From AWTP1-13 sp963814055 (GTDB lineage Bacteria > Pseudomonadota > Alphaproteobacteria > Rhizobiales > Hyphomicrobiaceae), in assembly GCA_963814055.1 (NCBI GenBank), contig CAWFBJ010000013.1, forward strand, positions 62,001-126,000: a DNA stretch of 64,000 nt, given 5' to 3'. Shown piece by piece: positions 16,784 to 25,823 of this stretch. Below the pieces are notes generated by a model. The model had not been told where the DNA came from and did no database searches. It saw only the letters and a list, made by a program, of their open reading frames with translations. Position 1 is the first letter of the stretch, and the number at the start of each line of letters is the position of its first letter. Made by a program: the position numbers and the translations under genes.

Positions 16784-19700
16784 ATGCGTCCTGCCTGGGA
16801 AGCCCGGCCCGTCGAGGACGCGAGCCCAGCGCCTGCTGGATTGCCCGAGCGCGACGAGATTGCGTCCTATCACCTGATGGACGAGATGCGCCTTGTCGGC
16901 GGTCTCGTCGAGCGGGCCATCTTCACCGCGACCGAGCGCAATCGCATCGCCGACAGGGCATCGCGACTGGTCAGCGCGGCGCGCGCCAATAGTCACAAGC
17001 ATGGCGGCGTCGATGCCTTCATGCACGAATACGGCCTGACCTCCGAGGAGGGCATCATCCTGATGTGCCTCGCGGAGGCGTTGCTGCGCATTCCCGACAA
17101 GGACACGGCAGACTCCCTGATCGCGGAAAAAATCGGTGGCGGACGCTGGGAAAAGCATCTCGGCCATTCCGACAGCCTGTTCGTGAACGCCTCCACCTTC
17201 GGCCTGATGATCACCGGGCGGGTGGTAAAGCTTGGCGGGGCCAAGGGCGCGGGCCCCGCCGCTGTCCTCAAGCGTCTCGTGGCCCGCTCGGGTGAACCCT
17301 TCATCCGCACCGCGCTGCGCCAGGCCATGAAAATCCTGGGCGACAATTTCGTTCTCGGCCGCACCATCGAGGAAGCGCTGGCGCGTGCCGCGCCGCTCGA
17401 AGCCAGGGGCTATCGGTTCTCGTATGACATGCTGGGCGAGCGGGCCAGGACGGCCGCTGACGCCGATCGTTATTTCAGCCGCTACATGAGCGCCATCGAA
17501 GCCGTCGGCAACGCGTCGCCGCCCCGCCCGGGATTGACGACGCACGAGCTGATGGCGCGGCCAGGCATCTCGGTCAAGCTGTCGGCGATCCATGCCCGCT
17601 TCGATCCCGGCAAGGAAGAGCGGCTGGTGCACGAACTGCTGCCGCGCATCGTCGAACTTGCTACTGCCGCCCGGTGGTTCGGCCTGGGGTTCACCATCGA
17701 CGCGGAAGAGCAGGATCGGCTGGATTTGACGCTCGGGCTGTTCGCAGCCGCCTTCATGGACCCTGCGCTTGCGGGCTGGCCGGGCCTTGGCATTGCCGTG
17801 CAGGCCTATGGCAAACGGGCGATCCCGGTGCTGCGCTGGTTGCGCCGGCTGTCCAGCCATGCAGGCAAGCAGATTCCGGTGCGCCTGGTGAAGGGCGCCT
17901 ACTGGGACAGCGAGATCAAGTGGGCCCAGGAGCGCGGGCTTCCCGACTATCCCGTGCTGACGCGCAAGCTCCATACCGATGTGTCCTATCTCGCCTGTCT
18001 TCGCCTGCTGCTCTCCGACCGGAACGCGTTCTATCCGCAGTTCGCCACCCACAACGCGCAATCCATCGCTGCGGTGAGCATCGCCGCGCCCGCGAGCGAC
18101 TCCTACGAATTCCAGCGCCTGCACGGCATGGGCGAAGCCGTCTACGAGGAGGTGATCGGCGGCGAAAAGCTGGGTGTGCCCTGCCGCATCTACGCGCCGG
18201 TTGGCGCGCACGCAGACCTGGTCGCGTATCTCGTGCGGCGTCTTCTGGAGAACGGCGCCAACACATCCTTCGTCAATCGCCTGGCCGACGAGGAAGCGCC
18301 GGTCGCGGAGATCGTGAAGGACCCCGTTGCGATCGTCGAAGGCGAAAAGGAACTCGGCAGGGGACATCGCCTGCTGCCGCGGCCGCCGGAGATGTTTGCG
18401 CCAGTACGAGCCAACAGCCGCGGGATGGCGCTGGATCAGCCCACCGTGCGCGAGGCGCTGCGGCGCGATATCGCGGCCGAACTCGCGGTCACGTTCGCGG
18501 CGGCGCCCATCGTCGGCGGCAAAGAAGTGCACGGGGGCAAAGCGGAGCAGGTGCTGTGCCCGCACGATCGGCGCCAGCGGATCGGCACCGTGTACCCCGC
18601 CGATGCCGCGACCATCGAAGCCGCCATCGCGCGCGCGCGCGCGGCGGCGCCCGCCTGGGACCGGCTGGGCGGACCGGCGCGCGCCGCGATCCTGGAGCGC
18701 GCGGCCGACCTCTACGAGCGCGACCGCGTGCGGCTGATGGCGGTGATGGTGCGCGAGGCCGGCAAGACGCTGGACAATGCGCTGGGCGACGTGCGCGAGG
18801 CCATCGACTTCCTGCGCTACTACGCGGTGGAAGCGCGGCGGCTGTTTGCCGGCGCGGTTTCGCTCAAGGGACCGACGGGCGAGACCAACACCATCGAGCT
18901 GCGGGGCCGCGGTCCGTTTGCGTGCATCAGTCCGTGGAATTTTCCGCTGGCGATTTTCACGGGGCAGGTGGCGGCAGCGCTGGCGGCCGGCAATCCGGTG
19001 CTCGCGAAGCCGGCCGGGCAGACGCCGATCGTCGCGTTCCTGGCGACGCAGTTGCTGCACGAGGCCGGTGTGCCACCCGACGTGCTGCATCTGCTGCCGG
19101 GCGGCGGCACCGTCGGTGCGGCGCTGGTGAAGGACCCGCGCGTTGCGGGCGTGGCGTTCACGGGTTCGAATGCGACCGGATGGGCCATTCAAAACGCGCT
19201 CGCCGACCGGCGCGGCGCCATGGTGCCCTTGATCGCCGAGACCGGCGGGCTCAATGCCATGATCGCCGACTCCAGCGCGCTGCCCGAGCAGGTGATCCGC
19301 GACGTGGTGCGCTCCGCCTTCGACTCGGCGGGGCAGCGCTGCTCGGCGGCGCGCTTGTTCTTCGTGCAGGAAGACGTGGCAAAGCCGATGGTCGACATGC
19401 TGGTCGGCGCGGTGCAGGCGCTCGACATCGGCGATCCGCTGGATTTCGCGACCGACATCGGCCCCGTCATCGACGAGGATGCCATGGATCGGCTCGACGC
19501 CCACAAGCTGCGCATGCAGAAGCAGGGCGCGGAACTGGTCGACCTGCCGCTGCCGTTCGAATGCGCAGGCGGGCACCTACGTCACCCCGGCGGTGTTCGA
19601 ACTCGCCGACGCGCAGATTCTCAGCGAGGAAGTGTTCGGCCCGATCCTGCACGTGGTGCGTTTTCAGGGCGGGCATCTCGACAAGGTCATCGATGCCATC

Positions 19701-19979
19701 AATGCCAGCGGCTACGGCCTGACGCTGGGTCTGCACAGCCGCATCGCCTCGGTGGCCGATTACGTGGCCGAGCATGCCCGCGTCGGCAATCTGTACGTCA
19801 ACCGCAACCAGATCGGGGCGGTGGTGGGCGTGCAGCCGTTCGGCGGGGAGGGGTTGTCCGGTACGGGCCCGAAGGCGGGAGGGCCCAACTATCTGACGCG
19901 TTTCGCAACCGAGCGCGTGCGCACCACCGATATTACCGCAACCGGCGGCAACGTAGGCCTGCTGGGGTTCGAACAATAG
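16784..19979 (+). pseudogene. putA: Bifunctional proline dehydrogenase / L-glutamate gamma-semialdehyde dehydrogenase, frameshifted as read
   Basis: PutA oxidises proline to glutamate in two steps at the inner membrane. The proline dehydrogenase barrel includes RLVKGAYWDSEIKWAQERGL and TRKLHTDVSYLACLRLLL. The aldehyde dehydrogenase part has ISPWNFPLAIFTG, VAFTGSNATGWAIQ, and the catalytic Cys in SAGQRCSAARLFF. No N-terminal ribbon-helix-helix repressor domain is seen. Near 19568-19573 (GGCGGG) the frame shifts by one extra base, and the protein resumes exactly at GTYVTPAVFELADAQILSEE and runs to the TAG at 19977. Removing one G restores about 1,065 residues. The ATG has GGAGG six bases upstream. 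A sequence error is likely. Confidence 0.9.
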
Positions 19980-20055
19980 CCCGAGGCGTTGCTGCACAGG
20001 CCGTGCATGTGCCGGGCGCGCTGCACGGCGTGCGACGGCATAGGCCGTGCGCCGG

Positions 20056-20922
20056 CTATGACCTGTTGACGAGCAGCAAACCGGCCACCACCAGCACCAG
20101 CGCTGCACCGTGATACCATGCCAGTTGCTCGCCGATGAGCATCACGGCAAGGCCTGCGGCATACATGGGCGTGAGCGTGAGCGCGGCCGAGGTGAGCACC
20201 GGCCCGTTCCGCTTCAACGCAATGTTGTAGCCCAGGAATGCGCCGATGCCGGCCGCCAGCACGGCCGCCGTGAGCCACGGCAGCATCCACAACTCGAGCA
20301 CCGGCATATGCGTGCCGATCTCCACACCTGCAAACGGCATGAGCGCAAGCGTCGCGCCGAAGCTCATGACCACAAACTGCGGCAGGGCGGTTAGGATCGC
20401 CGGCGTGCGCCGCAGCATCACCGTATAGGCCACGAACACGAACATACCCGCCGTCGCCCACAGATCTCCCGGCGTGAAATTCAGGTTCTGCAGTACTTCG
20501 GGGTGGCCGCGCGTGACAATCAGCACGACCCCGGCAAGGCACGCGGCTATGCCGAGCACGAGAGCGGCCGTGAGCTTTTGCCGGCCGGCCGCGATTTCCC
20601 ACGCCGCCACGAATGCCGACGTGCATCCGTAGATGAGGGCGATGTTGGTGGCGGGAGAAGTTCGGGCGCCTTCGAAGGCGGCATAAGCGCAAAACCCCAT
20701 GCCGAGCGCCCCCAGGGCCCCGACGCGAAGAAAATACCCGGCTGGCGCCCGCCACCGCTCGCCCTCGCCGCGCGAGAGTGCCAGCAAAGCCACGATGATG
20801 GCCGAGAAAGCCCATCGAATGACGGACAGCGAGGCGGGTCCGAGCGCCTCCGCCATCGCCCGCCCGATGACAGGATTGAGCGCGAAGCAGGCCGGCACGA
20901 GGGCGAGAAGGAGGAGGTTCAT
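20056..20922 (-). CDS. EamA/DMT family transporter
   Basis: This 288-residue inner-membrane protein has about ten hydrophobic helices in two EamA repeats (residues about 1-130 and 140-288). It begins MNLLLLALVPACFALNPVIGRAMAEALGP and includes SVIRWAFSAIIVALLAL and TSPATNIALIYGCTSAFVA. EamA members export metabolites such as amino acids, but the substrate here is unknown. The start was placed at the ATG at 20922, where the first helix begins. The frame is open upstream to 21174, overlapping the divergent VWA gene. It converges with putA. Confidence 0.85.
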   Translation of the reverse strand: MNLLLLALVPACFALNPVIGRAMAEALGPASLSVIRWAFSAIIVALLALSRGEGERWRAPAGYFLRVGALGALGMGFCAYAAFEGARTSPATNIALIYGCTSAFVAAWEIAAGRQKLTAALVLGIAACLAGVVLIVTRGHPEVLQNLNFTPGDLWATAGMFVFVAYTVMLRRTPAILTALPQFVVMSFGATLALMPFAGVEIGTHMPVLELWMLPWLTAAVLAAGIGAFLGYNIALKRNGPVLTSAALTLTPMYAAGLAVMLIGEQLAWYHGAALVLVVAGLLLVNRS

Positions 20923-21083
20923 GAACCACTTGGCTGGCGGGGCGTGCAGCCTTTGCAGACCCCCGCCGCTTTCGCAAGTTTTGCGGCGTTTGTCATCTTC
21001 CGCCCCCGGCATTGTCGCCCGCCTCGGGAAACGCCATCTTATCTGCAACACAGGCGACTCGGGAGACCGGTGCGGGCCTCGCC

Positions 21084-21869
21084 ATGACCGACAGGGACAA
21101 GACCAAGATCGGCGGACGCGAGACCCAGACCCAGGCGAAGGCGCCTGACCAGTCTCCGCCAGGCACCGTGCCATCCGAGGTCCGGAAAAGTCCGCTCGCC
21201 CGCGCGACCTCCGACGCCGAGGTGGCCGACTTCGTGCGGCGCATGAAGGAGTTGGCGCCGCGCACGGCCGCCGGCCGGGGCCGGCTCGTCTTCGCCATGG
21301 ATGCCACCATGAGCCGCCAGCCGACGTGGGACATGGCGCTCGCGCTGCAGGCGGAGATGTTCAAGGCGGTGAAAGCCATCGGCGGCCTCGACGTCCAGCT
21401 CATGTATTTCCGCGGCAACAGCGAATGCCGCGCCTCGCGCTGGGTCAGCGACCCCGATGCGCTGGCCCATCTCATGACGCGCGTCACCTGCGCGGGCGGG
21501 TTCACGCAGATCCGCAAAGTGCTGTCGCACGCGCGCGAGGAGGCCGCCAAGAAGCCGGTCAACGCGCTGGTCTATGTCGGCGATTGCATGGAGGAGGATG
21601 TCGACGAACTGTGCGGCCGCGCCGGCGAACTCGCCTTGCTCGGCGTACCCGTCTTCCTGTTCCAGGAAGGCTCCGATGCCAGGGCGGAAAAAACCTTCCG
21701 CGAAATTGCCCGTCTCACCAAGGGCGCCTACTGCCGGTTCGATGCGGGCTCCGCCGCTCAGTTGAAAGATCTGCTGTCAGCCGTTGCGGTCTACGCCGCG
21801 GGCGGGCGCAAGGCATTGGCGGCCCTGAGTGGACGCGTGCCGCGCTTGCTGCTCGAGCAGATGAAATAG
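21084..21869 (+). CDS. VWA-like domain protein
   Basis: This 261-residue cytoplasmic protein has a Pro/Gln-rich N-terminus and then a von Willebrand A-like fold: RLVFAMDATMSRQPTWDMA (a variant of the DxSxS metal site, here DATMS), LDVQLMYFRGNSECRAS, and ALVYVGDCMEEDVDELCGRA. Such proteins bind divalent metal and act in protein assembly or chaperone-linked complexes. The following gene encodes a J-domain membrane protein 16 bases downstream, a pairing that suggests joint function. The ATG at 21084 is preferred over an upstream frame extension to 21012. Confidence 0.75.
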   Translation: MTDRDKTKIGGRETQTQAKAPDQSPPGTVPSEVRKSPLARATSDAEVADFVRRMKELAPRTAAGRGRLVFAMDATMSRQPTWDMALALQAEMFKAVKAIGGLDVQLMYFRGNSECRASRWVSDPDALAHLMTRVTCAGGFTQIRKVLSHAREEAAKKPVNALVYVGDCMEEDVDELCGRAGELALLGVPVFLFQEGSDARAEKTFREIARLTKGAYCRFDAGSAAQLKDLLSAVAVYAAGGRKALAALSGRVPRLLLEQMK

Positions 21870-21885
21870 CGGGGCGTCGAAAACC

Positions 21886-22582
21886 ATGCCTTATTTGTTG
21901 TTCGGCCTCGCGGCGCTTCTCATTCTCCTGCTTCTCACCCGCGCCTACACGATGGCCAATCCGCAGGTGCTGGTGCGCCAGTTGCGCATCGGCGCGGGCG
22001 TCGCCGTGCTGGCGGGCGCCGGCGTGCTGGTTTTTCGCGGCGCCGTTGGCTACGCGATGTCGCTGGCAGCACTTGGCTCGTGGCTGCTGTGGGGCATGGG
22101 CGGCCCGCCCTGGGGCGCCGGCAGCGCGCAGCCATCGCCGGGTCAGAGCTCGCGCATCGAGACCGACCACCTCGAGGTGGAGCTCGATCACGAGACCGGA
22201 CAAGATTCGCGGCCGCGTGCTGAAAGGCTTCTTCGCCGGCCGCGACCTCGAAACGCTCATCCCCGTCGAGATGGCGCATCTGTGGCAGGACTGCCGTTTT
22301 GCCGATCCGCAGTCGGCGCAAATCATCGAAACCTATCTCGATCGTGTGCATCCCACCTGGCGCGAGGACATGGCGCGGGCGCAGGGAGACAGCAGTGGAC
22401 CCGACGGTCACATGACCCGCGCGCAGGCGCTCGACATCCTGGGGCTGAGCGAGGGCGCCAGTGACGACGCCATCCGCCGCGCCCATCGCGACTTGATGAT
22501 GAAGATGCATCCCGACCGCGGCGGCTCCACCTTCCTCGCCGCCAAGGTCAACGAGGCCAAGGACGTGCTGCTCGGAAAATGA
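21886..22582 (+). pseudogene. J-domain (DnaJ-like) membrane protein, frameshifted as read
   Basis: The N-terminus has two or three membrane helices (LLFGLAALLILLLLTRAY; GAGVAVLAGAGVLVF; MSLAALGSWLLWGMG). A linker with the phrase HLEVELDHETG follows, and after a frame change near 22192-22203 the protein resumes as KIRGRVLKGFFAGRDLETLI. The C-terminus is a J-domain, ALDILGLSEGASDDAIRRAH with the HPD tripeptide in MKMHPDRGGS. This is the layout of a type III DnaJ protein that recruits DnaK to the membrane. One extra base (in CCGG) explains the shift; corrected length is about 231 residues. It is co-oriented with the VWA gene 16 bases upstream. Confidence 0.78.
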
Positions 22583-22817
22583 AACCAGATCCGGCGAAAC
22601 GGCGCCAAAGGATTGATCGCCGACACCGGGCAAGAAAGGTGCTTCCGTTGGCTTAACCGCGCGTCAGAAGCTTGTTGGTGTCGGCCTATCCGGATTGAAT
22701 TCATCGCACGTCTGATCCACACTCATGGCGAGGGTTTGCAGTCCGGTCGCCCGCACTGAGGTCCTGCCGAACGTGGCGTTCGGCCCAATAGCCAGCTTGG
22801 GGATTTCCGCAGTGCGC

Positions 22818-23381
22818 ATGGAATGGATCGTCGCTGCGGTAGTCCTTGCCGTACTGCTGTATGCAATTTTCGTCTTCAACCGGCTTGTTCGCCTGCGCAA
22901 TCTCGTGCGCGAGGGCTGGAGCGGCATCGACGTGCAGTTGCGCCGCCGCACCGACCTCGTTCCCAATCTGGTGGCGACCGTGAAGGCCTACGCCGCGCAC
23001 GAACGCGGCGTGTTCGAGGAAGTGACGCAAAGGCGCGCTTCGAGCATCGCGGCCAGCAGCGTCGACGGGCAGGCGACGGCGGAACGGGCACTGTCGGGAT
23101 CGCTCAACCGCTTGATGGCGGTGGCGGAAGCCTATCCACAGCTCAAGGCCGACAAGAATTTTCTCGACCTGCAAACCCAACTCGCGGAAATCGAAGATCA
23201 GCTGCAGCTGTCGCGCCGCTACTACAACGGGGCCGCGCGCAATTTGAACATCGGCATCCAGTCGTTTCCCGAAATCCTGGTCGCGCGCACGCTGGGTTTC
23301 AGGGAGGAGCCGTACTTCGAGCTCGACTCCCGCGCCGAGGCAGAGGTGCCGCAAATCGCATTCCCGGGGGGCAAGCCATAA
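22818..23381 (+). CDS. LemA family protein
   Basis: This 187-residue protein has an N-terminal membrane helix (EWIVAAVVLAVLLYAIFVFN). The LemA helical domain follows: NRLVRLRNLVREGWSGIDVQ, RRTDLVPNLVATVKAYAAHE, and AEIEDQLQLSRRYYNGAARN, ending in the conserved FPEILVARTLGFREEPYF. LemA proteins have a periplasmic helical bundle; their role is poorly defined. The next gene, for a DUF2207 protein, overlaps its stop codon, an arrangement seen in many bacteria. The ATG at 22818 places the helix at the N-terminus. Confidence 0.9.
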   Translation: MEWIVAAVVLAVLLYAIFVFNRLVRLRNLVREGWSGIDVQLRRRTDLVPNLVATVKAYAAHERGVFEEVTQRRASSIAASSVDGQATAERALSGSLNRLMAVAEAYPQLKADKNFLDLQTQLAEIEDQLQLSRRYYNGAARNLNIGIQSFPEILVARTLGFREEPYFELDSRAEAEVPQIAFPGGKP

Positions 23382-25288
23382 CCGCGATCCGACGCCTGGC
23401 GCTCGCATTCGTTTTCCTGCTGGGCGCATTCGTGCCGAGCCATGCGGCCGAGCGCATCGTGCTGTTCATCAGCGACGTGGTTGTGGAGCGCAACGGCGAT
23501 CTCGCTGTCACCGAGACCATCCGCGTCGAGGCCGAGGGCAGGGACATCCGCCGCGGCATCCTGCGCGATTTTCCCACCCGCTATACGCGTCCTGACGGAT
23601 CGCGCGTTGAAGTGGGCTTCCAAGTCCAGTCGGTCACGCGCAATGGCGCTGTCGAAACCTGGGCCACCGAGTCGATGGCGAACGGCGTCAGGATCCGCAT
23701 CGGCAGTTCCAACGTCACACTCACCAGAGGCCAGCACGAGTACGTGATCCGCTACCGCACCACGCGGCAGATCGGCTTCTTTCGCGACTACGACGAACTC
23801 TACTGGAACGCCACCGGCAACGGCTGGACCTTCGCCATCGACCAGGCCGAAGCGCGCATCACCCTTCCGTCTGCCGTCCCGTTCAAGCAGAGCGCGTTCT
23901 ACACCGGCCCGCAGGGTGCGCAGGGAAAAGATGCGACGGTGGTGGAGCAGCAGCCGGGCCGCATCGTGTTCCGCACCACGCGGCCGCTCCCGCCGCGCAC
24001 CGGCCTCACCGTGGCGGCCGGTTGGCAGAAAGGCGCGGTCGAGCCGCCTTCGACGGCGCAACAGACTGGCTATTGGCTCGCAGACAACATCCTGATCGTT
24101 CTCGGCGTCATCGGCAGCGCGCTGCTGCTCGGCTTCTACGCCTTCGCCTGGATCAGGGTCGGGCGCGACCCCACGAGCGGCACCATCATCCCGCTGTTCG
24201 GTCCGCCCGGCGGCATGTCGCCGGCTGCCGTGCGCTATGTCGATCGCATGGGCTTCGACGATCGCGCCTTTACGGCCGCCATCATCAATCTCGGCGTCAC
24301 CGGCCATCTGCGCATTGTCGGCAACGGTGATGCGACCACCCTGCAGCCCCGTACCGGAGGCCGGGCCGTGGCGCCGGAAGAAAAAGCGCTGGCCGCGAGC
24401 CTGTTCCGCTCGAAGCATTCCGTGCAACTCGTCCAGACCAACCACGAGACCCTCGGCGCCGCCAAGACCGCTCTCAGCGAAGGGCTGACCAGCGCCTATC
24501 TCGGCAAGCTCTTCACCAACAACTACGGCTGGTCGGGCGGCGGCCTGCTGCTCCTGCTGGCGCTTGCCGGCATTCTCGCGCTCGCGGCTGCGACCGGTCA
24601 TCGCTACACGCCGGCCGGCGGCCTGATCGCCAGCCTGCTGATCCCGCTGCCGTTCGTGATGATCGGGGCGGCGATGACTTACGCGGCCTGGTCGCGCACC
24701 TTGGGGAGCATGTGGCAGCTGGTCGCCGGCATTGTCATGCTGGCCATCGCTGTGGCTGCGGGTCTGCTGGGCGTCTGGTCCGCCGCGCCCGGGCCGGCGC
24801 ACCTCGTCGTGCCTGTCGTGCTCTTTGCCACGGCTGCCGTTGCCGGTCTCGCCTTCCAATGGCTGAAGGCTCCGAGCCGGGGCGGCCGCAAGACCATGGA
24901 CGAGATCGAAGGTTTCCGTCTGTACCTCGGCACCGCCGAGGAGGATCGGCTCAATGCCATGGACTCGCCGGAAAAGACGCCCGAGTTGTTCGAGCGGTTC
25001 CTGCCCTACGCGGTGGCGCTCGATGTCCAGAACATCTGGGCCAAGCGCTTCGCCGGCGTGCTTGCTGCTGCGGGCGCCACGGCGGCTGCCACGGCGTGGT
25101 ACGTCGGCAGCCGCGATTGGGGAAGTGACCCGGTGTCCTTCGCCGACCACCTCGGCAGCCAGCTCTCGCAGACGATCGCATCGGCTTCGACGGCGCCGGG
25201 ATCGAGCGGCGGTGGGAGTGACGGCGGCAGCAGCGGCGGCGGTTCGTCTGGCGGTGGCGGTGGTGGAGGCGGCGGGTCGGGCTGGTAG
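23378..25288 (+). CDS. DUF2207 domain membrane protein
   Basis: This is about 636 residues. It has a signal peptide (LALAFVFLLGAFVPSHAAE) and an extracytoplasmic DUF2207 domain (VVVERNGDLAVTETIRVE; YWNATGNGWTFAIDQAEARI). A membrane helix follows at about 240-260, then a cytoplasmic part, more helices (about 390-490), and a C-terminal Gly/Ser run (25196-25285) ending in GSGW. It normally partners LemA. The start is odd: no in-frame ATG, GTG or TTG precedes the signal peptide. The frame begins at an ATA overlapping the lemA stop. The first GTG (23432) would delete the signal peptide. A non-standard start or a base error is likely. Confidence 0.82.
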   Translation: MTAIRRLALAFVFLLGAFVPSHAAERIVLFISDVVVERNGDLAVTETIRVEAEGRDIRRGILRDFPTRYTRPDGSRVEVGFQVQSVTRNGAVETWATESMANGVRIRIGSSNVTLTRGQHEYVIRYRTTRQIGFFRDYDELYWNATGNGWTFAIDQAEARITLPSAVPFKQSAFYTGPQGAQGKDATVVEQQPGRIVFRTTRPLPPRTGLTVAAGWQKGAVEPPSTAQQTGYWLADNILIVLGVIGSALLLGFYAFAWIRVGRDPTSGTIIPLFGPPGGMSPAAVRYVDRMGFDDRAFTAAIINLGVTGHLRIVGNGDATTLQPRTGGRAVAPEEKALAASLFRSKHSVQLVQTNHETLGAAKTALSEGLTSAYLGKLFTNNYGWSGGGLLLLLALAGILALAAATGHRYTPAGGLIASLLIPLPFVMIGAAMTYAAWSRTLGSMWQLVAGIVMLAIAVAAGLLGVWSAAPGPAHLVVPVVLFATAAVAGLAFQWLKAPSRGGRKTMDEIEGFRLYLGTAEEDRLNAMDSPEKTPELFERFLPYAVALDVQNIWAKRFAGVLAAAGATAAATAWYVGSRDWGSDPVSFADHLGSQLSQTIASASTAPGSSGGGSDGGSSGGGSSGGGGGGGGGSGW

Positions 25289-25297
25289 CCGATCAGA

Positions 25298-25666
25298 TCA
25301 CTGCGGCGCGATCCACGGCGGGCAGCAGCCTGGCCATGCACCCGCGATCTGCAACACGAATCCCAGTCCGATCAGCGCCGTCGCCAGCAGGAACGTGCCC
25401 TTGCGTGCGGCCATGGCAGCGCGATGCACATTGCGGGCCTTGCGCAAGGCGGCCTCGTCCTGAACACGCTCCAGCGTTTCGAACGGATTGCGCTGGCCAG
25501 GAGGCGCAGGACGCAAAGTGCGCAGCGCGCGCACGCGCTCGAACTGCTCCTCCATCTCGATCTGGCGTTCCTCGTTGAAGAACGCGAGCCACCACTCGCG
25601 CAGCAGCAGCATGAAGCCGGCAAAGTCGAGCGCCAAGCCCAGGACGGTCAGCCATTGCTGGGTCAT
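25298..25666 (-). CDS. Hypothetical membrane protein with two helices
   Basis: This 122-residue protein has a first hydrophobic helix at about residues 5-22 (LTVLGLALDFAGFMLLL). A long charged middle follows (EERQIEMEEQFERVRALR, then LERVQDEAALRKARNVHRAA), probably helical and cytoplasmic. A second helix at about 98-115 (FLLATALIGLGFVLQIAG) leads to a Cys-Cys end (WPGCCPPW). The ATG at 25666 follows AGGGAGATTTTC. No family is recognised. It converges with the DUF2207 gene, and a repeat lies just upstream. Confidence 0.68.
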   Translation of the reverse strand: MTQQWLTVLGLALDFAGFMLLLREWWLAFFNEERQIEMEEQFERVRALRTLRPAPPGQRNPFETLERVQDEAALRKARNVHRAAMAARKGTFLLATALIGLGFVLQIAGAWPGCCPPWIAPQ

Positions 25667-25672
25667 GAAAAT

Positions 25673-25820
25673 CTCCCTCTCCCCGCTCCGTGCCGACCTC
25701 TCTGCATACCGACCGAGCGGGGAGAGGGCTGGGGTGAGGGGCCGCATCAAACTCGGGCGCGCGTGGCTGCCCCTCACCCCAGCCCTCTCCCCATCGTGAA
25801 GAACGATTGGGAGAGGGGAT
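25673..25820. repeat. Inverted repeat, CCCTCTCCCC / GGGTGAGGGG family, copy 1
   Basis: Two 24-base arms at 25719-25742 and 25769-25792 are perfect reverse complements (core AGAGGGCTGGGGTGAGGGGC), separated by 26 bases. Flanking pieces CCTCTCCCCGCT (from 25677) and GGGAGAGGGG (to about 25819) belong to the same family. A related copy lies at 59979-60150. Confidence 0.88.
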
Positions 25821-25823
25821 AGA

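Noticed and set aside
16667..19576. Long minus-strand open frame (969 codons) opposite putA
   Set aside because: PutA motifs on the other strand are continuous, and this frame has no recognisable domain.
25196..25285. Short repeats resembling a CRISPR or VNTR array
   Set aside because: They encode the Gly/Ser tail of the DUF2207 protein in frame. No regular repeat-spacer pattern exists here or elsewhere in the window.
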